Of a stretch of DNA of 64,000 bases, positions 15,513-25,369 are shown one piece after another. The stretch's first letter is position 1. Each line of letters opens with the position of its first letter. Made by a program: the position numbers and the translations under genes. Below the pieces are notes generated by a model, which was not told the origin of the DNA, ran no database searches, and saw only the letters and a program-made list of their open reading frames with translations. Origin of the DNA: Salinimicrobium tongyeongense (GTDB lineage Bacteria; Bacteroidota; Bacteroidia; Flavobacteriales; Flavobacteriaceae); NCBI RefSeq assembly GCF_026109735.1, contig NZ_CP069620.1, positions 1,922,001 to 1,986,000 on the forward strand. The letters are read 5' to 3'.

Positions 15513-17302
15513 ACGGTTACTTCTATTAATTTCCTCCTGTATGCTGTAAGGAGTTTAGATTTAGATACAAACCCAAGATACTTATTCTTTCGCACTACCG
15601 GAAGGTTCCAGGCATCACTTTCCTGGAATTTTTTCATGATTGTTTTTGGGCTGTCTTTTTCTTCATCAATAATATCGGGTGCAGCCTGCATGAGCTCTTC
15701 AATCTTCACGATGTCATAGAGCTTTTTGTCAAACATGATGGGCCTTATGTCATCAAGCAAAAGAATTCCCATAAAATTATTGTCGCTGTCAACTACAGGA
15801 AAAATATTCCGCGAAGACTTTACCACCCCTTCCTTTACAATCTCACCCAGGGTCATGCCTGTTTTTAAAGGAATAAAGTTTCTTTCTATGACCTGCTTAA
15901 TATTCATAAGGGTGAGCACGGCGTGGTCTTTATTATGGGTGATCAATTCCCCGCGTTTAGCCAGTTCACTTGTATATACTGAATGTGGCAGGAACCGGGT
16001 TGTGATCATAAAAGATATGGCTGCAGTGATCATGAGGGGTACAAAAAGTTCATACCCGTGAGTGAGTTCAGCAATAAGGAAGATAGCAGTAAGGGGCGCC
16101 TGCAGCACTCCTGCCATAAGCCCTGCCATTCCCACCAGGGTAAAATTACTTACCGAAAGTGGATTTTTTAACACGTTGATGTGGTTCATGAACAAGGCGA
16201 AACAATGCCCCATGGTGCTTCCCATGAAAAGAACAGGTGCAAATATGCCGCCAATCCCTCCGGCATTAAAAGTGAGCGAGGTCGCTACAATTTTAAAGAT
16301 CACCAGGCCGGCCAGAAGGGCAATAATCACCCAGAAATTATCAAGATATTCATTAAAAAGGCTGCTCCCCAAAGCTTCGAGATAATCTTCCTGCAGCAAA
16401 TTGTTGATCACGTTATAACCTTCCCCATACAGTGGCGGAATAAGAAACAGAAGCACACCCAGTGCTCCTCCTCCAACAAGTAGCCGGTGAAAGGGAGATT
16501 CTAAACGTTTAAATTGTGTATTAATCCAGAAGTAAACTTTTGTGAAATAGATGGAGCAGAGGCTTGCCAGTACTCCCAGAAGGATATAGTAAGGCACATC
16601 GCTCATCTCGAAACTGTCCTTGAGGCTGAAAGGCAGAATAATATCTGATCCAAAGAAGAAATACGAAGTGAGGATTGCAGAAACCGAAGCCAGCAATAAG
16701 GGCAGGAGCGAGGCCAGGGTAAGGTCAAGGCTGAACACTTCAATCGCAAAAATGATAGCCGCAATAGGAGCTTTAAAGATGCTTGACATGGCTCCGGCTG
16801 CCGCGCAACCAATAAGCAGGGTGCGGGTGGCCTGGTTCATGTTAAATGCTCTCGAAATATTTGACCCCAGGGAGGCACCGGTGGCCACCGTGGGCCCTTC
16901 CAACCCCACAGACCCTCCAAAACCTACTGTGATAGGGGCTGTAAGAAGCGAGGCATACATTTGCATGGGCTTCATAAGCCCTTTTTTCTTGGAGATAGCG
17001 TATAAAGTAGAAGGGATGCCGTGCCCAATGGGCTGTCTTATTCCATATCTCACTATAAGCAGGGTAAGTGCAAGCCCTACAATTGGAAAGATGAAATAGA
17101 ATGCGTGGTGATAGTTAACAATCAACTCCCCTTCAAGCAAACGCTGAATAAAGTGGGTGAGGTTCTTTATCAATACCGCTGCCAGCCCGGCGGTAAAGCC
17201 TATGAGTGCCGCCAGTATCATTACGAACTGCTGCAAAGAAAGGTGTTTGGTTCTCCAAATCAAAAACCTTGTAAATAAAGGGTTCCTGCTCTTAGCATTC
17301 AT
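15509..17302 (-). CDS. ClC-type chloride channel/antiporter with C-terminal CBS pair
   Basis: The 597-residue protein has the ClC membrane core (about residues 25-440) with the three chloride-site loops: GHGIPS, GLEGPTV with the gating Glu, and GGIGGIFAPVLFMG. Two CBS domains follow (about 455-510 and 535-590: VVKSSRNIFPVVDSDNNFMG; ESDAPNLP-like WNLPVVRKNKYLGFVSKSKL), which in homologues bind adenine nucleotides and regulate gating. I chose the ATG at 17302. An in-frame ATG at 17329 lies inside the terminator hairpin of aspS. The gene is translationally coupled to the 81-residue membrane protein. Confidence 0.92.
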   Translation of the reverse strand: MNAKSRNPLFTRFLIWRTKHLSLQQFVMILAALIGFTAGLAAVLIKNLTHFIQRLLEGELIVNYHHAFYFIFPIVGLALTLLIVRYGIRQPIGHGIPSTLYAISKKKGLMKPMQMYASLLTAPITVGFGGSVGLEGPTVATGASLGSNISRAFNMNQATRTLLIGCAAAGAMSSIFKAPIAAIIFAIEVFSLDLTLASLLPLLLASVSAILTSYFFFGSDIILPFSLKDSFEMSDVPYYILLGVLASLCSIYFTKVYFWINTQFKRLESPFHRLLVGGGALGVLLFLIPPLYGEGYNVINNLLQEDYLEALGSSLFNEYLDNFWVIIALLAGLVIFKIVATSLTFNAGGIGGIFAPVLFMGSTMGHCFALFMNHINVLKNPLSVSNFTLVGMAGLMAGVLQAPLTAIFLIAELTHGYELFVPLMITAAISFMITTRFLPHSVYTSELAKRGELITHNKDHAVLTLMNIKQVIERNFIPLKTGMTLGEIVKEGVVKSSRNIFPVVDSDNNFMGILLLDDIRPIMFDKKLYDIVKIEELMQAAPDIIDEEKDSPKTIMKKFQESDAWNLPVVRKNKYLGFVSKSKLLTAYRRKLIEVTV

Positions 17303-17316
17303 ATCAATAATGACAA

Positions 17317-17341
17317 AAATGTCCTGCACTGCAGGACATTT
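17317..17341 (-). terminator. Rho-independent terminator of aspS
   Basis: AATGTCCTGCA and TGCAGGACATT form a perfect 11-bp stem with a 1-nt centre (318-340), followed on the minus strand by TTTTTG. It lies 11 bp past the aspS stop. Confidence 0.85.
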
Positions 17342-17351
17342 TATTTAAGTG

Positions 17352-19100
17352 TTAACTTATAACTTCTAAGTTTAGCTCTTTCAGCTGGTCTTCGCTTATT
17401 CTTGCCGGAGCATCGATCATTACATCCCGGCCCGAATTATTCTTTGGGAAAGCGATATAATCGCGTATGGTTTCCTGGCCACCTAAGATAGCAACTAACC
17501 TATCAAAACCAAAAGCTATTCCTCCATGCGGGGGTGCCCCATACTGAAAAGCGTCCATGAGAAAACCGAACTGTGCCTTCGCTTCTTCGGGAGTAAATCC
17601 AAGGTGGTTGAACATCATGGCCTGGGTATTCTTATTGTGAATTCTTATTGAACCTCCCCCAATCTCATTTCCATTAAGAACCAAGTCGTAGGCATTTGCC
17701 CGTACTTTGCCAGGTTCGGTGTCAAGTAATTTGATGTCTTCAGGTTTTGGGGAAGTGAACGGGTGGTGCATGGCGTGGTATCGCCCTGTTTCTTCATCCC
17801 ATTCTAAAAGGGGAAAATCAACCACCCATAAGGGCGCAAACTCGTCGGCTTTCCTTAAGCCCAGTTCATTACCCAGGTGCATGCGCAGTGTACTTAACCG
17901 GGTACGGGTCTTATCGGCATCACCGGCCATTACCAGGACAAGGTCACCGGCTTTTGCTCCTGTTCTCTCTGCCCAGGTTTTAAGGTCTTCTTCCGAATAA
18001 AATTTGTCAACCGAAGATTTTAAAGTGCCATCTTCATTGTATTTTGCCCAAACCAGTCCGTTGGCACCAATCTGGGGCCTTTTTACCCATTCAATCAGTT
18101 TATCGATCTCTTTCCTTGTGTACGAAGCCGCACCCGGAACCGCGATTCCCACTACCAGTTCCTGCTGGTCAAAAACATTAAAGCCTTTGTGCTTTGCAAG
18201 ATCGTTCAGCTCACCGAATTCCATTCCAAAGCGAATGTCGGGTTTGTCATTTCCGTATTTCTTCATGGCCTGCTCGTAAGTCATGCGTGGGAATTCAGTA
18301 ATCTCAACGCCTTTCACTGCTTTGATGAGCCTGCGTGTAAAATCTTCAAAAGTGTTTAAAATATCTTCCTGCTCCACAAAAGCCATTTCACAGTCAATTT
18401 GTGTGAATTCCGGCTGCCTGTCTGCACGCAAATCTTCGTCTCTAAAACATTTTACGATCTGGAAATATTTATCCATTCCGCCTACCATAAGCAGTTGCTT
18501 AAAGGTTTGTGGCGACTGGGGCAGGGCGTAAAACTGCCCTTCGTTCATGCGGCTGGGAACCACAAAATCTCTCGCACCTTCGGGCGTCGATTTTATTAAA
18601 ACCGGCGTTTCAACTTCAATAAATTCTTTTTCTGATAGAAGTTTGCGTACTTCCATAGCCACTTTACTTCGGAAGATGAGCTTGTTCTTTACCGGGTTAC
18701 GTCTTATATCAAGGTAGCGGTATTTCATCCTGAGGTCTTCGCCCCCGTCAGTTTCATCTTCTATGGTAAACGGCGGAAGTTGAGCCGAATTGAGGATAGT
18801 TAATTCTGAAACCAGGATCTCCACATCCCCTGTTGGCATGTTTGGGTTTTTCGATTCCCTTTCTATCACTTCCCCCTTAACCTGAATCACAAACTCCCTA
18901 CCCAGCTGTGTGGCTTTCTCCATGATTTCTTTGGGAGTTCGCTGCTCGTCAAAAATAAGCTGGGTAAGACCATACCTGTCCCGTAGATCAACCCATATCA
19001 TAAAGCCTTTATCCCTTGTCTTTTGCACCCATCCCGAGAGGGTTACTTGCTTTCCTTGGTCTTCAATTCTTAATTCCCCGCAGGTATGACTTCTGTACAT
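17352..19100 (-). CDS. aspS: Aspartate--tRNA ligase
   Basis: The 582-residue class IIb synthetase has an N-terminal OB-fold anticodon-binding domain (about 1-110, [27 protein letters not shown]), class II motif 2 ([18 protein letters not shown], about 217-234), the bacterial GAD insertion (about 290-410) and motif 3 ([13 protein letters not shown]). It charges tRNA-Asp in the cytoplasm. The length and GAD insertion are those of bacterial-type AspRS. It is monocistronic, with a -7 box upstream and a terminator downstream. Confidence 0.97.
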   Translation of the reverse strand: MYRSHTCGELRIEDQGKQVTLSGWVQKTRDKGFMIWVDLRDRYGLTQLIFDEQRTPKEIMEKATQLGREFVIQVKGEVIERESKNPNMPTGDVEILVSELTILNSAQLPPFTIEDETDGGEDLRMKYRYLDIRRNPVKNKLIFRSKVAMEVRKLLSEKEFIEVETPVLIKSTPEGARDFVVPSRMNEGQFYALPQSPQTFKQLLMVGGMDKYFQIVKCFRDEDLRADRQPEFTQIDCEMAFVEQEDILNTFEDFTRRLIKAVKGVEITEFPRMTYEQAMKKYGNDKPDIRFGMEFGELNDLAKHKGFNVFDQQELVVGIAVPGAASYTRKEIDKLIEWVKRPQIGANGLVWAKYNEDGTLKSSVDKFYSEEDLKTWAERTGAKAGDLVLVMAGDADKTRTRLSTLRMHLGNELGLRKADEFAPLWVVDFPLLEWDEETGRYHAMHHPFTSPKPEDIKLLDTEPGKVRANAYDLVLNGNEIGGGSIRIHNKNTQAMMFNHLGFTPEEAKAQFGFLMDAFQYGAPPHGGIAFGFDRLVAILGGQETIRDYIAFPKNNSGRDVMIDAPARISEDQLKELNLEVIS

Positions 19101-19124
19101 AGTGGTTTTGATCTTTTAGAGGGG

Positions 19125-19132
19125 CAAAAATA
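19125..19132 (-). promoter_or_regulatory. -7 box TATTTTTG of aspS
   Basis: It lies 25 bp upstream of the aspS ATG and fits TAnnTTTG. A TTTC at the -33 position (19151-19154) is one base from the TTTG consensus. Confidence 0.55.
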
Positions 19133-19207
19133 AGAAGAACTCACGGGATTGAAAGAAGAATGGAATAAGTAATCGATAAAATTTAAAACTAAATTTGAAG
19201 AAGGGTC

Positions 19208-19222
19208 AAAAATGGCATTTTT
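19208..19222. repeat. AAAAATGGCATTTTT palindrome, copy
   Basis: A 15-bp member of the AAAATGNCATTTT set lying between aspS and the 19260-19701 repeats, 76 bp upstream of the aspS -7 box. Confidence 0.8.
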
Positions 19223-19259
19223 GGAAGGGAATATTAAAAATGGAGTTACCACGACTCAC

Positions 19260-19701
19260 GAATGTTTTTTCTGAAGGATTTGTAAATCCCTGCCACAGTT
19301 ACCTGGGAACTTCAATTTCCTCCCTGCCAAACAGGGGTAAATTGGAATTTGGTGCTTGGATATTTCATTTTTACCACGTGTGTTAGTTTTTGCCACAAAT
19401 CCATGAATTTTTTTCTGAAGGTTTTGTAAATCCCTGCCACAGATGCACAGATGTTTTTTACCTGGGAACTTCTATTTCGTCCCTGCCAAACAGGCGCAGA
19501 TTGGAATTTGGTGCTTGGATATTTCATTTTTATCACGTGTGTTAGTTTTTGCCACAAATCCACGAATGTTTTTTCTGAAGTTTTTGTAAATCCCTGCCAC
19601 AGATGCACAGATGTTTTTTACCTGGGAATTTCAATTTCCTCCCTGCCAAACAGGCGTAAATTGGAATTTGGTGCTTGGGTATTTCATTTTTACCACGTGT
19701 G
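19260..19701. repeat. Three tandem copies of a ~145-159-bp repeat
   Basis: Copies lie at 19260-19404, 19405-19563 and 19564-19701. Each starts GAAT...TTTTCTGAAG and holds GTAAATCCCTGCCACAG, CCTGGGAA, CCCTGCCAAACAGG and ends in CACGTGTG. Copy 1 lacks about 15 bp after CCCTGCCACAG; copy 3 stops before the GTTAGTTTTTGCCACAAATC link. CCTGCCAAACAGG and CACGTG are small palindromes inside the unit. An ORF on the minus strand across the repeats (19312-19608) has no start signal and reads as repeated junk. The array fills most of the 680-bp gap between aspS and proB. Confidence 0.92.
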
Positions 19702-19731
19702 AACTGATTTCTTCAGCTAAAATTTCAGCAT

Positions 19732-19764
19732 AAAAAAAGCTGCACATCGCTGCGCAGCTTTTCT
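19732..19764 (-). terminator. Rho-independent terminator of proB
   Basis: AAGCTGC pairs with GCAGCTT around a loop, and a T-run follows on the minus strand. It lies about 20 bp past the proB stop. Confidence 0.85.
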
Positions 19765-19782
19765 TCAAATTTATTTCTAGTC

Positions 19783-20604
19783 TTAGTGATGGATTCTTGT
19801 AAAATGTACTTTATCGTTAATCGCATTAAGGATAAAATTCTCGTCAAGACCATTCACGATCCAGGTTTCAATTTTGGCTTTCTGGGTGATTTCGGCAGCC
19901 GAAACTTTTGATTCCATTCCGCCGGTACCGTGGGTGGATTTGGTTTCGCTCATCACTTCTTTCTTAAGCTCTTCCAAATCGCTCACCTTGCGGATGGTCT
20001 CCGGGGTTTTTGCCTCAATTGTACCTTTTTTGTAAACCCCATGCGTGTTTGTCGCAATGATAAAAAGGTCTACATCGAGCAAGGCTGCTGTTTGTGCAGC
20101 AAGATTATCGTTATCACCAAACTTGATGGCATCGGTAGAAGAGGTGTCATTCTCGTTTATAATTGGAATGTAGTCGTTCTTCACCAGCACATTTACGGTG
20201 TTAATGATGTTTTGACGGGAATCTTCATTGCTAAAGTCGTTGGGCGACAGCAAACACTGGCCTATTAGCAATCCAAGTTCCCTGAAGCTTTCCTGGAAAA
20301 TTCGCATGAGGTGCGGCTGCCCAATGGAGGCCAAAGCCTGCTTTACATCTATATTCTCGCCGCTGCGTTCAAGGTTCACAAATTGCTTGGCTACAGCTAC
20401 AGCCCCCGAACTGATGATCACGAACTCGTAATCGTCTTTTAAGGCGGCAATCTGCCGGCCTATATCCTCAATTTTTCCTCTCGAAATATGGTCGGTTTCT
20501 CTGGTTAGCGTATTAGAACCTAATTTTAAAAGTATCCTCTTTTTCTTCTTTGGAGTTTCCATTTGTATATTATTCTGTTCTAAAATTTTATCGAGTTTGT
20601 CCAT
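19783..20604 (-). CDS. proB: Glutamate 5-kinase
   Basis: The 273-residue enzyme phosphorylates L-glutamate in the first step of proline synthesis. It has the amino-acid kinase fold: KRILLKLGSNTLT (about residues 21-33), the ISSGAVAVAKQ glycine/serine turn, IPIINENDTSSTD for substrate binding, and HGTGGMESKVSAAEI near the C-terminus. It lacks the C-terminal PUA domain of the E. coli protein, so it is the short form. The ATG at 20604 overlaps the proA end by 17 bp; an ATG at 20562 inside the frame is a possible alternative start. The order proA-proB with overlap shows a single transcript. Confidence 0.95.
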   Translation of the reverse strand: MDKLDKILEQNNIQMETPKKKKRILLKLGSNTLTRETDHISRGKIEDIGRQIAALKDDYEFVIISSGAVAVAKQFVNLERSGENIDVKQALASIGQPHLMRIFQESFRELGLLIGQCLLSPNDFSNEDSRQNIINTVNVLVKNDYIPIINENDTSSTDAIKFGDNDNLAAQTAALLDVDLFIIATNTHGVYKKGTIEAKTPETIRKVSDLEELKKEVMSETKSTHGTGGMESKVSAAEITQKAKIETWIVNGLDENFILNAINDKVHFTRIHH

Positions 20605-21784
20605 TTCCGTGAATATACCATTTATTGGTTACTAAATGCTGAAGGCCAATGGGCCCACGCTGGTGTAGTTTATCTGTACTAATGGCAAGCTCTCCACCAA
20701 GTCCTAATTGTCCGCCATCAGTAAATCTGGTCGAAGCATTGTGGTAAACTGCTGCGTTATCTACATTTTCCATGAATTTTTGCGCAGCCTTGTCGTCTTT
20801 TGAAATAATGGAAGCCGAATGCCCGCCAGAATATTTGTTGATCTTGGCAATAGCTTCAGTTACCGAATCTACTTCCCCTATCAATGCTTTATAGTCGAGA
20901 AATTCCTCATACCACTCATCTTCGCTCTTAAGAGGTCTTGTTCCGTCAAGATCTTCAAGAGACCTGTCGGCAATAATCTCTACATTGTGCTCCTTCAGGG
21001 TGTCTAAAAGCTCATTTATGAACTCTTTTTTATTCGGAAGCCTTGAATCGATCAATACTTTATCTACGGCGTTACAGGCCGAAATTTTTCCTGTTTTACC
21101 GTTTAAGATCACATCAAGGGCAATATTGGTATCGGCATTTTCGTGGATGTAAACGAAGTTGTTTCCGCGTCCGCTCACTATCACCTGTGCCGAAGAATTT
21201 TCTTTAACGAATTTAATAAGGCGTTCTCCCCCACGTGGTACCACAAGGTCTACCTGCTGATTTGGGTTGGCGAGAAACTCCTGAGTCTGTTTTCTGTCAA
21301 ACTGAAGGTATTCTACCCAGTTTGGAGAAATATTGTTCTCTTCAAGGGCCTGGTGCCAAAGTTTTACAATTTCCAGGTTTGAATTAAGGGATTCTTTTCC
21401 TCCTTTAAGAAGGATCTTGTTGCCCGATTTAAAGGCAATCCCTGCAGCCTCGACAGTTACATCGGGCCTTGATTCATAAATGATCATTACGGTTCCAAAA
21501 GATGCGGTTCTGTTGTAAACCTGCATGCCGTTTTCATGCTTAAAGCTGAATCTTTCCACTCCTACCGGGTCTTCCTGGGAAGCCAGGTGCTTTAAAGAGC
21601 TTATCATGCCTTCAATTTTGGCATCATCAACTTTTAACCGGTCTTCCATGGCCAGATCATCCCCCGAATAACTGTCGAGGTCGATCTTATTTGCTTTTAA
21701 AATATTGTCTTTTTCCTTTTCCACAAGATTTGCCATTGAGACCAAAACTGCGTTACGTTCATCAATGGTTAACTGAGTGTTCAT
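20588..21784 (-). CDS. proA: Glutamate-5-semialdehyde dehydrogenase (gamma-glutamyl phosphate reductase)
   Basis: The 398-residue ALDH-superfamily enzyme reduces gamma-glutamyl phosphate to the semialdehyde with NADPH, the step after ProB. The SFGTVMIIYESRPDVTVEA block (about residues 95-113) and the catalytic Cys region KISACNAVDKVLID (about 232-245) are intact, and the C-terminus has HQRGPIGLQHLVTNKWYIHG. It is the first gene of proA-proB. An inverted repeat (21824-21839) lies 40 bp upstream. Confidence 0.96.
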   Translation of the reverse strand: MNTQLTIDERNAVLVSMANLVEKEKDNILKANKIDLDSYSGDDLAMEDRLKVDDAKIEGMISSLKHLASQEDPVGVERFSFKHENGMQVYNRTASFGTVMIIYESRPDVTVEAAGIAFKSGNKILLKGGKESLNSNLEIVKLWHQALEENNISPNWVEYLQFDRKQTQEFLANPNQQVDLVVPRGGERLIKFVKENSSAQVIVSGRGNNFVYIHENADTNIALDVILNGKTGKISACNAVDKVLIDSRLPNKKEFINELLDTLKEHNVEIIADRSLEDLDGTRPLKSEDEWYEEFLDYKALIGEVDSVTEAIAKINKYSGGHSASIISKDDKAAQKFMENVDNAAVYHNASTRFTDGGQLGLGGELAISTDKLHQRGPIGLQHLVTNKWYIHGNGQTR

Positions 21785-21823
21785 TCGTTGAATTTTAATT
21801 AATAATTAAATTGTTCTGCCCTT

Positions 21824-21839
21824 AAGTGTCCAAACACTT
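21824..21839. promoter_or_regulatory. Inverted repeat AAGTGT-N4-ACACTT upstream of proA
   Basis: Six-base arms around CCAA lie 40 bp before the proA ATG. The size and place suit an operator, but no regulator is known and no -7 box is clear next to it. Confidence 0.35.
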
Positions 21840-21856
21840 TGCCAGACTGCCTATAT

Positions 21857-21888
21857 ATAAAAAAACCTCCAGTTTTATCTGGAGGTTT
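21857..21888 (-). terminator. Rho-independent terminator of the RND efflux operon
   Basis: AAACCTCCAG pairs with CTGGAGGTTT around a 6-nt loop, and a T-run follows on the minus strand. It lies about 28 bp past the RND stop. Confidence 0.92.
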
Positions 21889-21903
21889 CCCATATTAAGG
21901 CTC

Positions 21904-21917
21904 AAAAATGGCATTTT
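21904..21917. repeat. AAAAATGGCATTTT palindrome, copy overlapping the RND stop
   Basis: A member of the AAAATGNCATTTT set that includes the first two bases of the RND gene's stop region (stop at 21916-21918). Confidence 0.8.
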
Positions 21918-24900
21918 AGGAAGACGATTTTTCCCTCCTGTTTCGCACTTTTACACGACCTCTGTTCACAAGGTAAAGCATGGCCGGAACCACCACCAGG
22001 GTTAGGAAGGTAGCGAAAATAAGGCCAAAGATAACCGTCCAGGCCAGTGGCCCCCAAAAGATTACGTTGTCCCCTCCAATATAGACCTGGGGGGCATAAT
22101 CTGTAAAAAGGGAGAAGAAATCTATGTTTAGTCCTATTGCGAGGGGGATAAGGCCCAAAACTGTCGTAATGGCAGTTAAAAGCACAGGCCGCAATCTTGA
22201 CTTGCCTCCCTCCACAATCATCTCAAAATACTGGCCTTTTGTCAGTAGGTCCTTGTCGTCTATTCCAAGACTGTTTTTTTTGCGGTCAATAAGAATCTGG
22301 GTGTAATCTACCAGTACAATGGCATTGTTCACCACAATTCCCGCGAGGGAGATGATACCCATCATGGTCATAATGATGATAAAATCCATTTGGAAAACAA
22401 CCAGCCCAAAGAACACTCCTGCCAAAGACAGGAATACGGCTATGAGAATAATCAATGGTTTTGGAATGGAGTTGAACTGGGCAACCAGGATGAGGAGAAT
22501 TCCGCCCAGGCCTATTAAAAGGGCTTTGAGCAGGAATGACATATTTTCCTGTTGCTTTTCCTGTTCTCCTGTAAATTCCAGGGAAATGTTTTCGGGTAGT
22601 TCATAAGAAGCGAGTTCTTTTTGAAGCTGCTCTACAATGGCATTTCCGTTGTAGCCTTCCAGGACATTTGAGTAAAGCGTGATCACACGTTTTAGGTCCT
22701 TCCTCTTAATTGCACTAAAGGAAGAGGTAAGTTGGGTTTTGGTGACCGAAGAAATAGGCACCTGTACAATATTCCCGGTGCTTTGGTTTTTGAAAGTGAC
22801 AGGCTGGTTAAAGAGCGCATTTTCATTGTACCGCAAATCTTCATTGAACCTCACATTTATAGGGTAATCTTCATCACCCTCCTTAAAAGTGGAAATTTCT
22901 TCCCCGTAAATCGCCCTTCTTAAGGTTTGTCCCACCGCACCTGTAGAGACGCCAAGTTGCCCTGCCTTCACGCGATCTACCTGCACATTGAGCTCAGGTT
23001 TTGATTTGTTCACGTCTATTTGCAGCTCTTCAATACCCGGGATGTTCATTTCTTCGATATGCTTTCTCAGGTCTTCGGCGGTTATGAGCATTTGCTCATA
23101 ATCTTCTCCTTTCAATTCGATATTGATAGGATAACCTACCGGTGGCCCTGCAGCGTCTTTTTCAACGATTACAGAAGCGCCGGGGAAACCCTGCACGGCA
23201 TCACGCACCTCCGAAAGTACATGGCTGCTCCTCACGCCGCGCCTGTCTTTGAACTCGCGCATGGTGAGCGTAACCTTTCCCTTGTGCGGCATGTCATTTT
23301 GCTGGCCACCATCGGTTTGCGGATTTCCGGCACCGCGACCCACTTGTGAGATAGCCGACTCTACCATGAAATTGTAACCGTCTTCGTCCTCGTACTTCTC
23401 TATCACGTCAAAAACCCGCTGCTCAATTTGTTTGGTGATCTTATTGGTCTTTTCAATATCGGTCCCTTCGGGCAGTTCTATATAAGTGATGATCTGGTTG
23501 GGCTCATTTTCGGGGAAAAAGAGCACCTTCGGCTGTACAATGCTCACCAGGATAAAAGACAGAATGAGCATGGCCAGTGTTCCGAAGAAAACCAGGTAAG
23601 AATTCTTTCCGCGGAGAGAAAAACGCAGGGTAGCTTCATACTTTTTCTCCAGCTTTTTCAAAGCCCTGTACTGGAAGAAATCTACCCAGCTGCTCAAAAA
23701 ATATTTGTAGGCCCACATTAAAATGGCTGCGAGTACAGAGAGATTTCCGGCTGCCCTAAGAGCACCCATGTCAAGTACAAACCCGGCAATGAGGAGTATT
23801 ATTCCCACCCCCGTCAAAATAGCGCTTATGCGGATAAGTTTTTTCCTTGTGAGTTCCTTTTCTTCAGTCTTCATGAATTCTGAAGTCAGCATCGAGTTGA
23901 TGATAAGGGCAACAAAGAGGGAAGAGCCCAGCACAATAGATAAGGTAATGGGGAAGTAGACCATGAACTTTCCTATGGTTCCCGGCCACAATGCCAGTGG
24001 GAAAAAGGCTGCAAGTGTCGTCGCGGTAGAAGCAATAATGGGCCAGGCAATCTCGCCCACCCCCTGTTTTGCCGCTTTGATCCTGGGCACTCCCTGGTCC
24101 ATGAGGCTGTACACGTTTTCTACCACCACAATCCCGTTATCTACCAGCATTCCCAGCCCCATTACCAGGGCAAACAGCACCATGGTGTTAAGGGTAAAGC
24201 CTATGCTCGATAATATGATAAAGGAGAGGAACATAGAAAGCGGGATGGCAAAGCCCACAAAAAGGGCATTGCGGAAGCCCAGGAAAAACATGAGCACCAG
24301 TACCACCAGGATGACCCCAAAAACGATGTTGTTCACCAGGTCGTCTACCATATTCCTGGTAGTGGTAGACTGGTCGTTTGAGTAAGAGATGTGAAGATCG
24401 TCGGGGAGGCTTGTTTCCTGCTCTTCTTTAACTATGGCCTTAATATTCTCAATGGCCTCGATCATATTTTTTCCGCCGCGCTTCTTGATATCGAGCATCA
24501 CCACAGGCTGCCCGTACTCACGTGCGAAAGTGGTAGGTTCCTGTTCCTGGAAATTGATTTCGGCTATATCCCTTAAAAAGACATTCCCGTCTTCCCTTTT
24601 TACAATGACGTTCCTGAGTTCATCGGGATCGGTTACTTCGCCCAGTATCCTGATATTCTTCTGAATACCGCCGGTTACCACATTGCCGCCCGAGATGGTC
24701 TGGTTCTCTGAGCTCACGGCATTAATAATGTCCTGGAAGCTCACTTTTGAAGCCGTCATCTTGTAGATATCTACAGCGATCTCCACCTCTTTTTCTTCGG
24801 CACCCCTCACAGAAGCTTCTTTTATCTGCGGAAGAAGCTCAATCCTGTCCTGCAGGTATTCAGCGTATTCCTTTAATTTTTGCACCGGGTAGTCGCCCGT

Positions 24901-25368
24901 AAGGTTGACGTTGAGGATAGGCATTTCTTCGGAAATATTGAGGTCGAACACGTTAGGCTCTACTTTGGCACCATTGTCGAGCGTGGGCCAGGTGGTTGCT
25001 GCCTTTTGCTGGTCAACTTTGTCTTTTACCTTTTGTTTTGCGGCATCTACCGAAATATCTTCGTCAAATTCAACGATCACCAGCGAGTAATCCTGGAGGG
25101 TAGTTGAAGAAATATCCTGCACCCCGGCAATATTGTTGAATTCTTCTTCGAGCGGCTCTGTGATGAATTTTTCAACATCTTCGGCTGAATTACCGGGGTT
25201 TACCGAGCTCACGTAGATCTTGGTCTCCACAACTTCAGGAAAAGATTCCCGCGGCATGCTGTAGTATGACATGAGGCCGCCAATAAAAATGATGGCGACG
25301 ATGACATACACCGTCATGCGGTTATCAATGGCCCAGGAAGAAAGTTTAAATTCTTTGTCTAATTTCAT
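21916..25368 (-). CDS. RND efflux pump permease (AcrB/HAE-1-like)
   Basis: The 1150-residue inner-membrane pump has the RND plan: one membrane helix at 17-37, a porter loop, helices 2-6 (about 355-500), a cytoplasmic stretch with two extra hydrophobic segments (about 515-565), helix 7, a second porter loop and helices 8-12. VMGLGMLVDNGIVVVENV carries the TM4 acidic residue; the usual adjacent Asp pair is D-N here. It should export hydrophobic compounds by proton antiport with the adaptor and TolC proteins of the same operon. The start is one base after the adaptor stop. Substrate range cannot be told. Confidence 0.93.
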   Translation of the reverse strand: MKLDKEFKLSSWAIDNRMTVYVIVAIIFIGGLMSYYSMPRESFPEVVETKIYVSSVNPGNSAEDVEKFITEPLEEEFNNIAGVQDISSTTLQDYSLVIVEFDEDISVDAAKQKVKDKVDQQKAATTWPTLDNGAKVEPNVFDLNISEEMPILNVNLTGDYPVQKLKEYAEYLQDRIELLPQIKEASVRGAEEKEVEIAVDIYKMTASKVSFQDIINAVSSENQTISGGNVVTGGIQKNIRILGEVTDPDELRNVIVKREDGNVFLRDIAEINFQEQEPTTFAREYGQPVVMLDIKKRGGKNMIEAIENIKAIVKEEQETSLPDDLHISYSNDQSTTTRNMVDDLVNNIVFGVILVVLVLMFFLGFRNALFVGFAIPLSMFLSFIILSSIGFTLNTMVLFALVMGLGMLVDNGIVVVENVYSLMDQGVPRIKAAKQGVGEIAWPIIASTATTLAAFFPLALWPGTIGKFMVYFPITLSIVLGSSLFVALIINSMLTSEFMKTEEKELTRKKLIRISAILTGVGIILLIAGFVLDMGALRAAGNLSVLAAILMWAYKYFLSSWVDFFQYRALKKLEKKYEATLRFSLRGKNSYLVFFGTLAMLILSFILVSIVQPKVLFFPENEPNQIITYIELPEGTDIEKTNKITKQIEQRVFDVIEKYEDEDGYNFMVESAISQVGRGAGNPQTDGGQQNDMPHKGKVTLTMREFKDRRGVRSSHVLSEVRDAVQGFPGASVIVEKDAAGPPVGYPINIELKGEDYEQMLITAEDLRKHIEEMNIPGIEELQIDVNKSKPELNVQVDRVKAGQLGVSTGAVGQTLRRAIYGEEISTFKEGDEDYPINVRFNEDLRYNENALFNQPVTFKNQSTGNIVQVPISSVTKTQLTSSFSAIKRKDLKRVITLYSNVLEGYNGNAIVEQLQKELASYELPENISLEFTGEQEKQQENMSFLLKALLIGLGGILLILVAQFNSIPKPLIILIAVFLSLAGVFFGLVVFQMDFIIIMTMMGIISLAGIVVNNAIVLVDYTQILIDRKKNSLGIDDKDLLTKGQYFEMIVEGGKSRLRPVLLTAITTVLGLIPLAIGLNIDFFSLFTDYAPQVYIGGDNVIFWGPLAWTVIFGLIFATFLTLVVVPAMLYLVNRGRVKVRNRREKSSS

Positions 25369-25369
25369 C

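Noticed and set aside
17303-17329. Upstream ATG for the ClC gene at 17329
   Set aside because: It lies inside the aspS terminator hairpin, so it is unlikely to be transcribed from the ClC promoter.
19312-19608. A 98-codon ORF on the minus strand across the direct repeats
   Set aside because: Its residues repeat with the DNA unit (LWQGFTKTSEKTF... twice) and it has no start signal or family likeness; it is an effect of the repeat.
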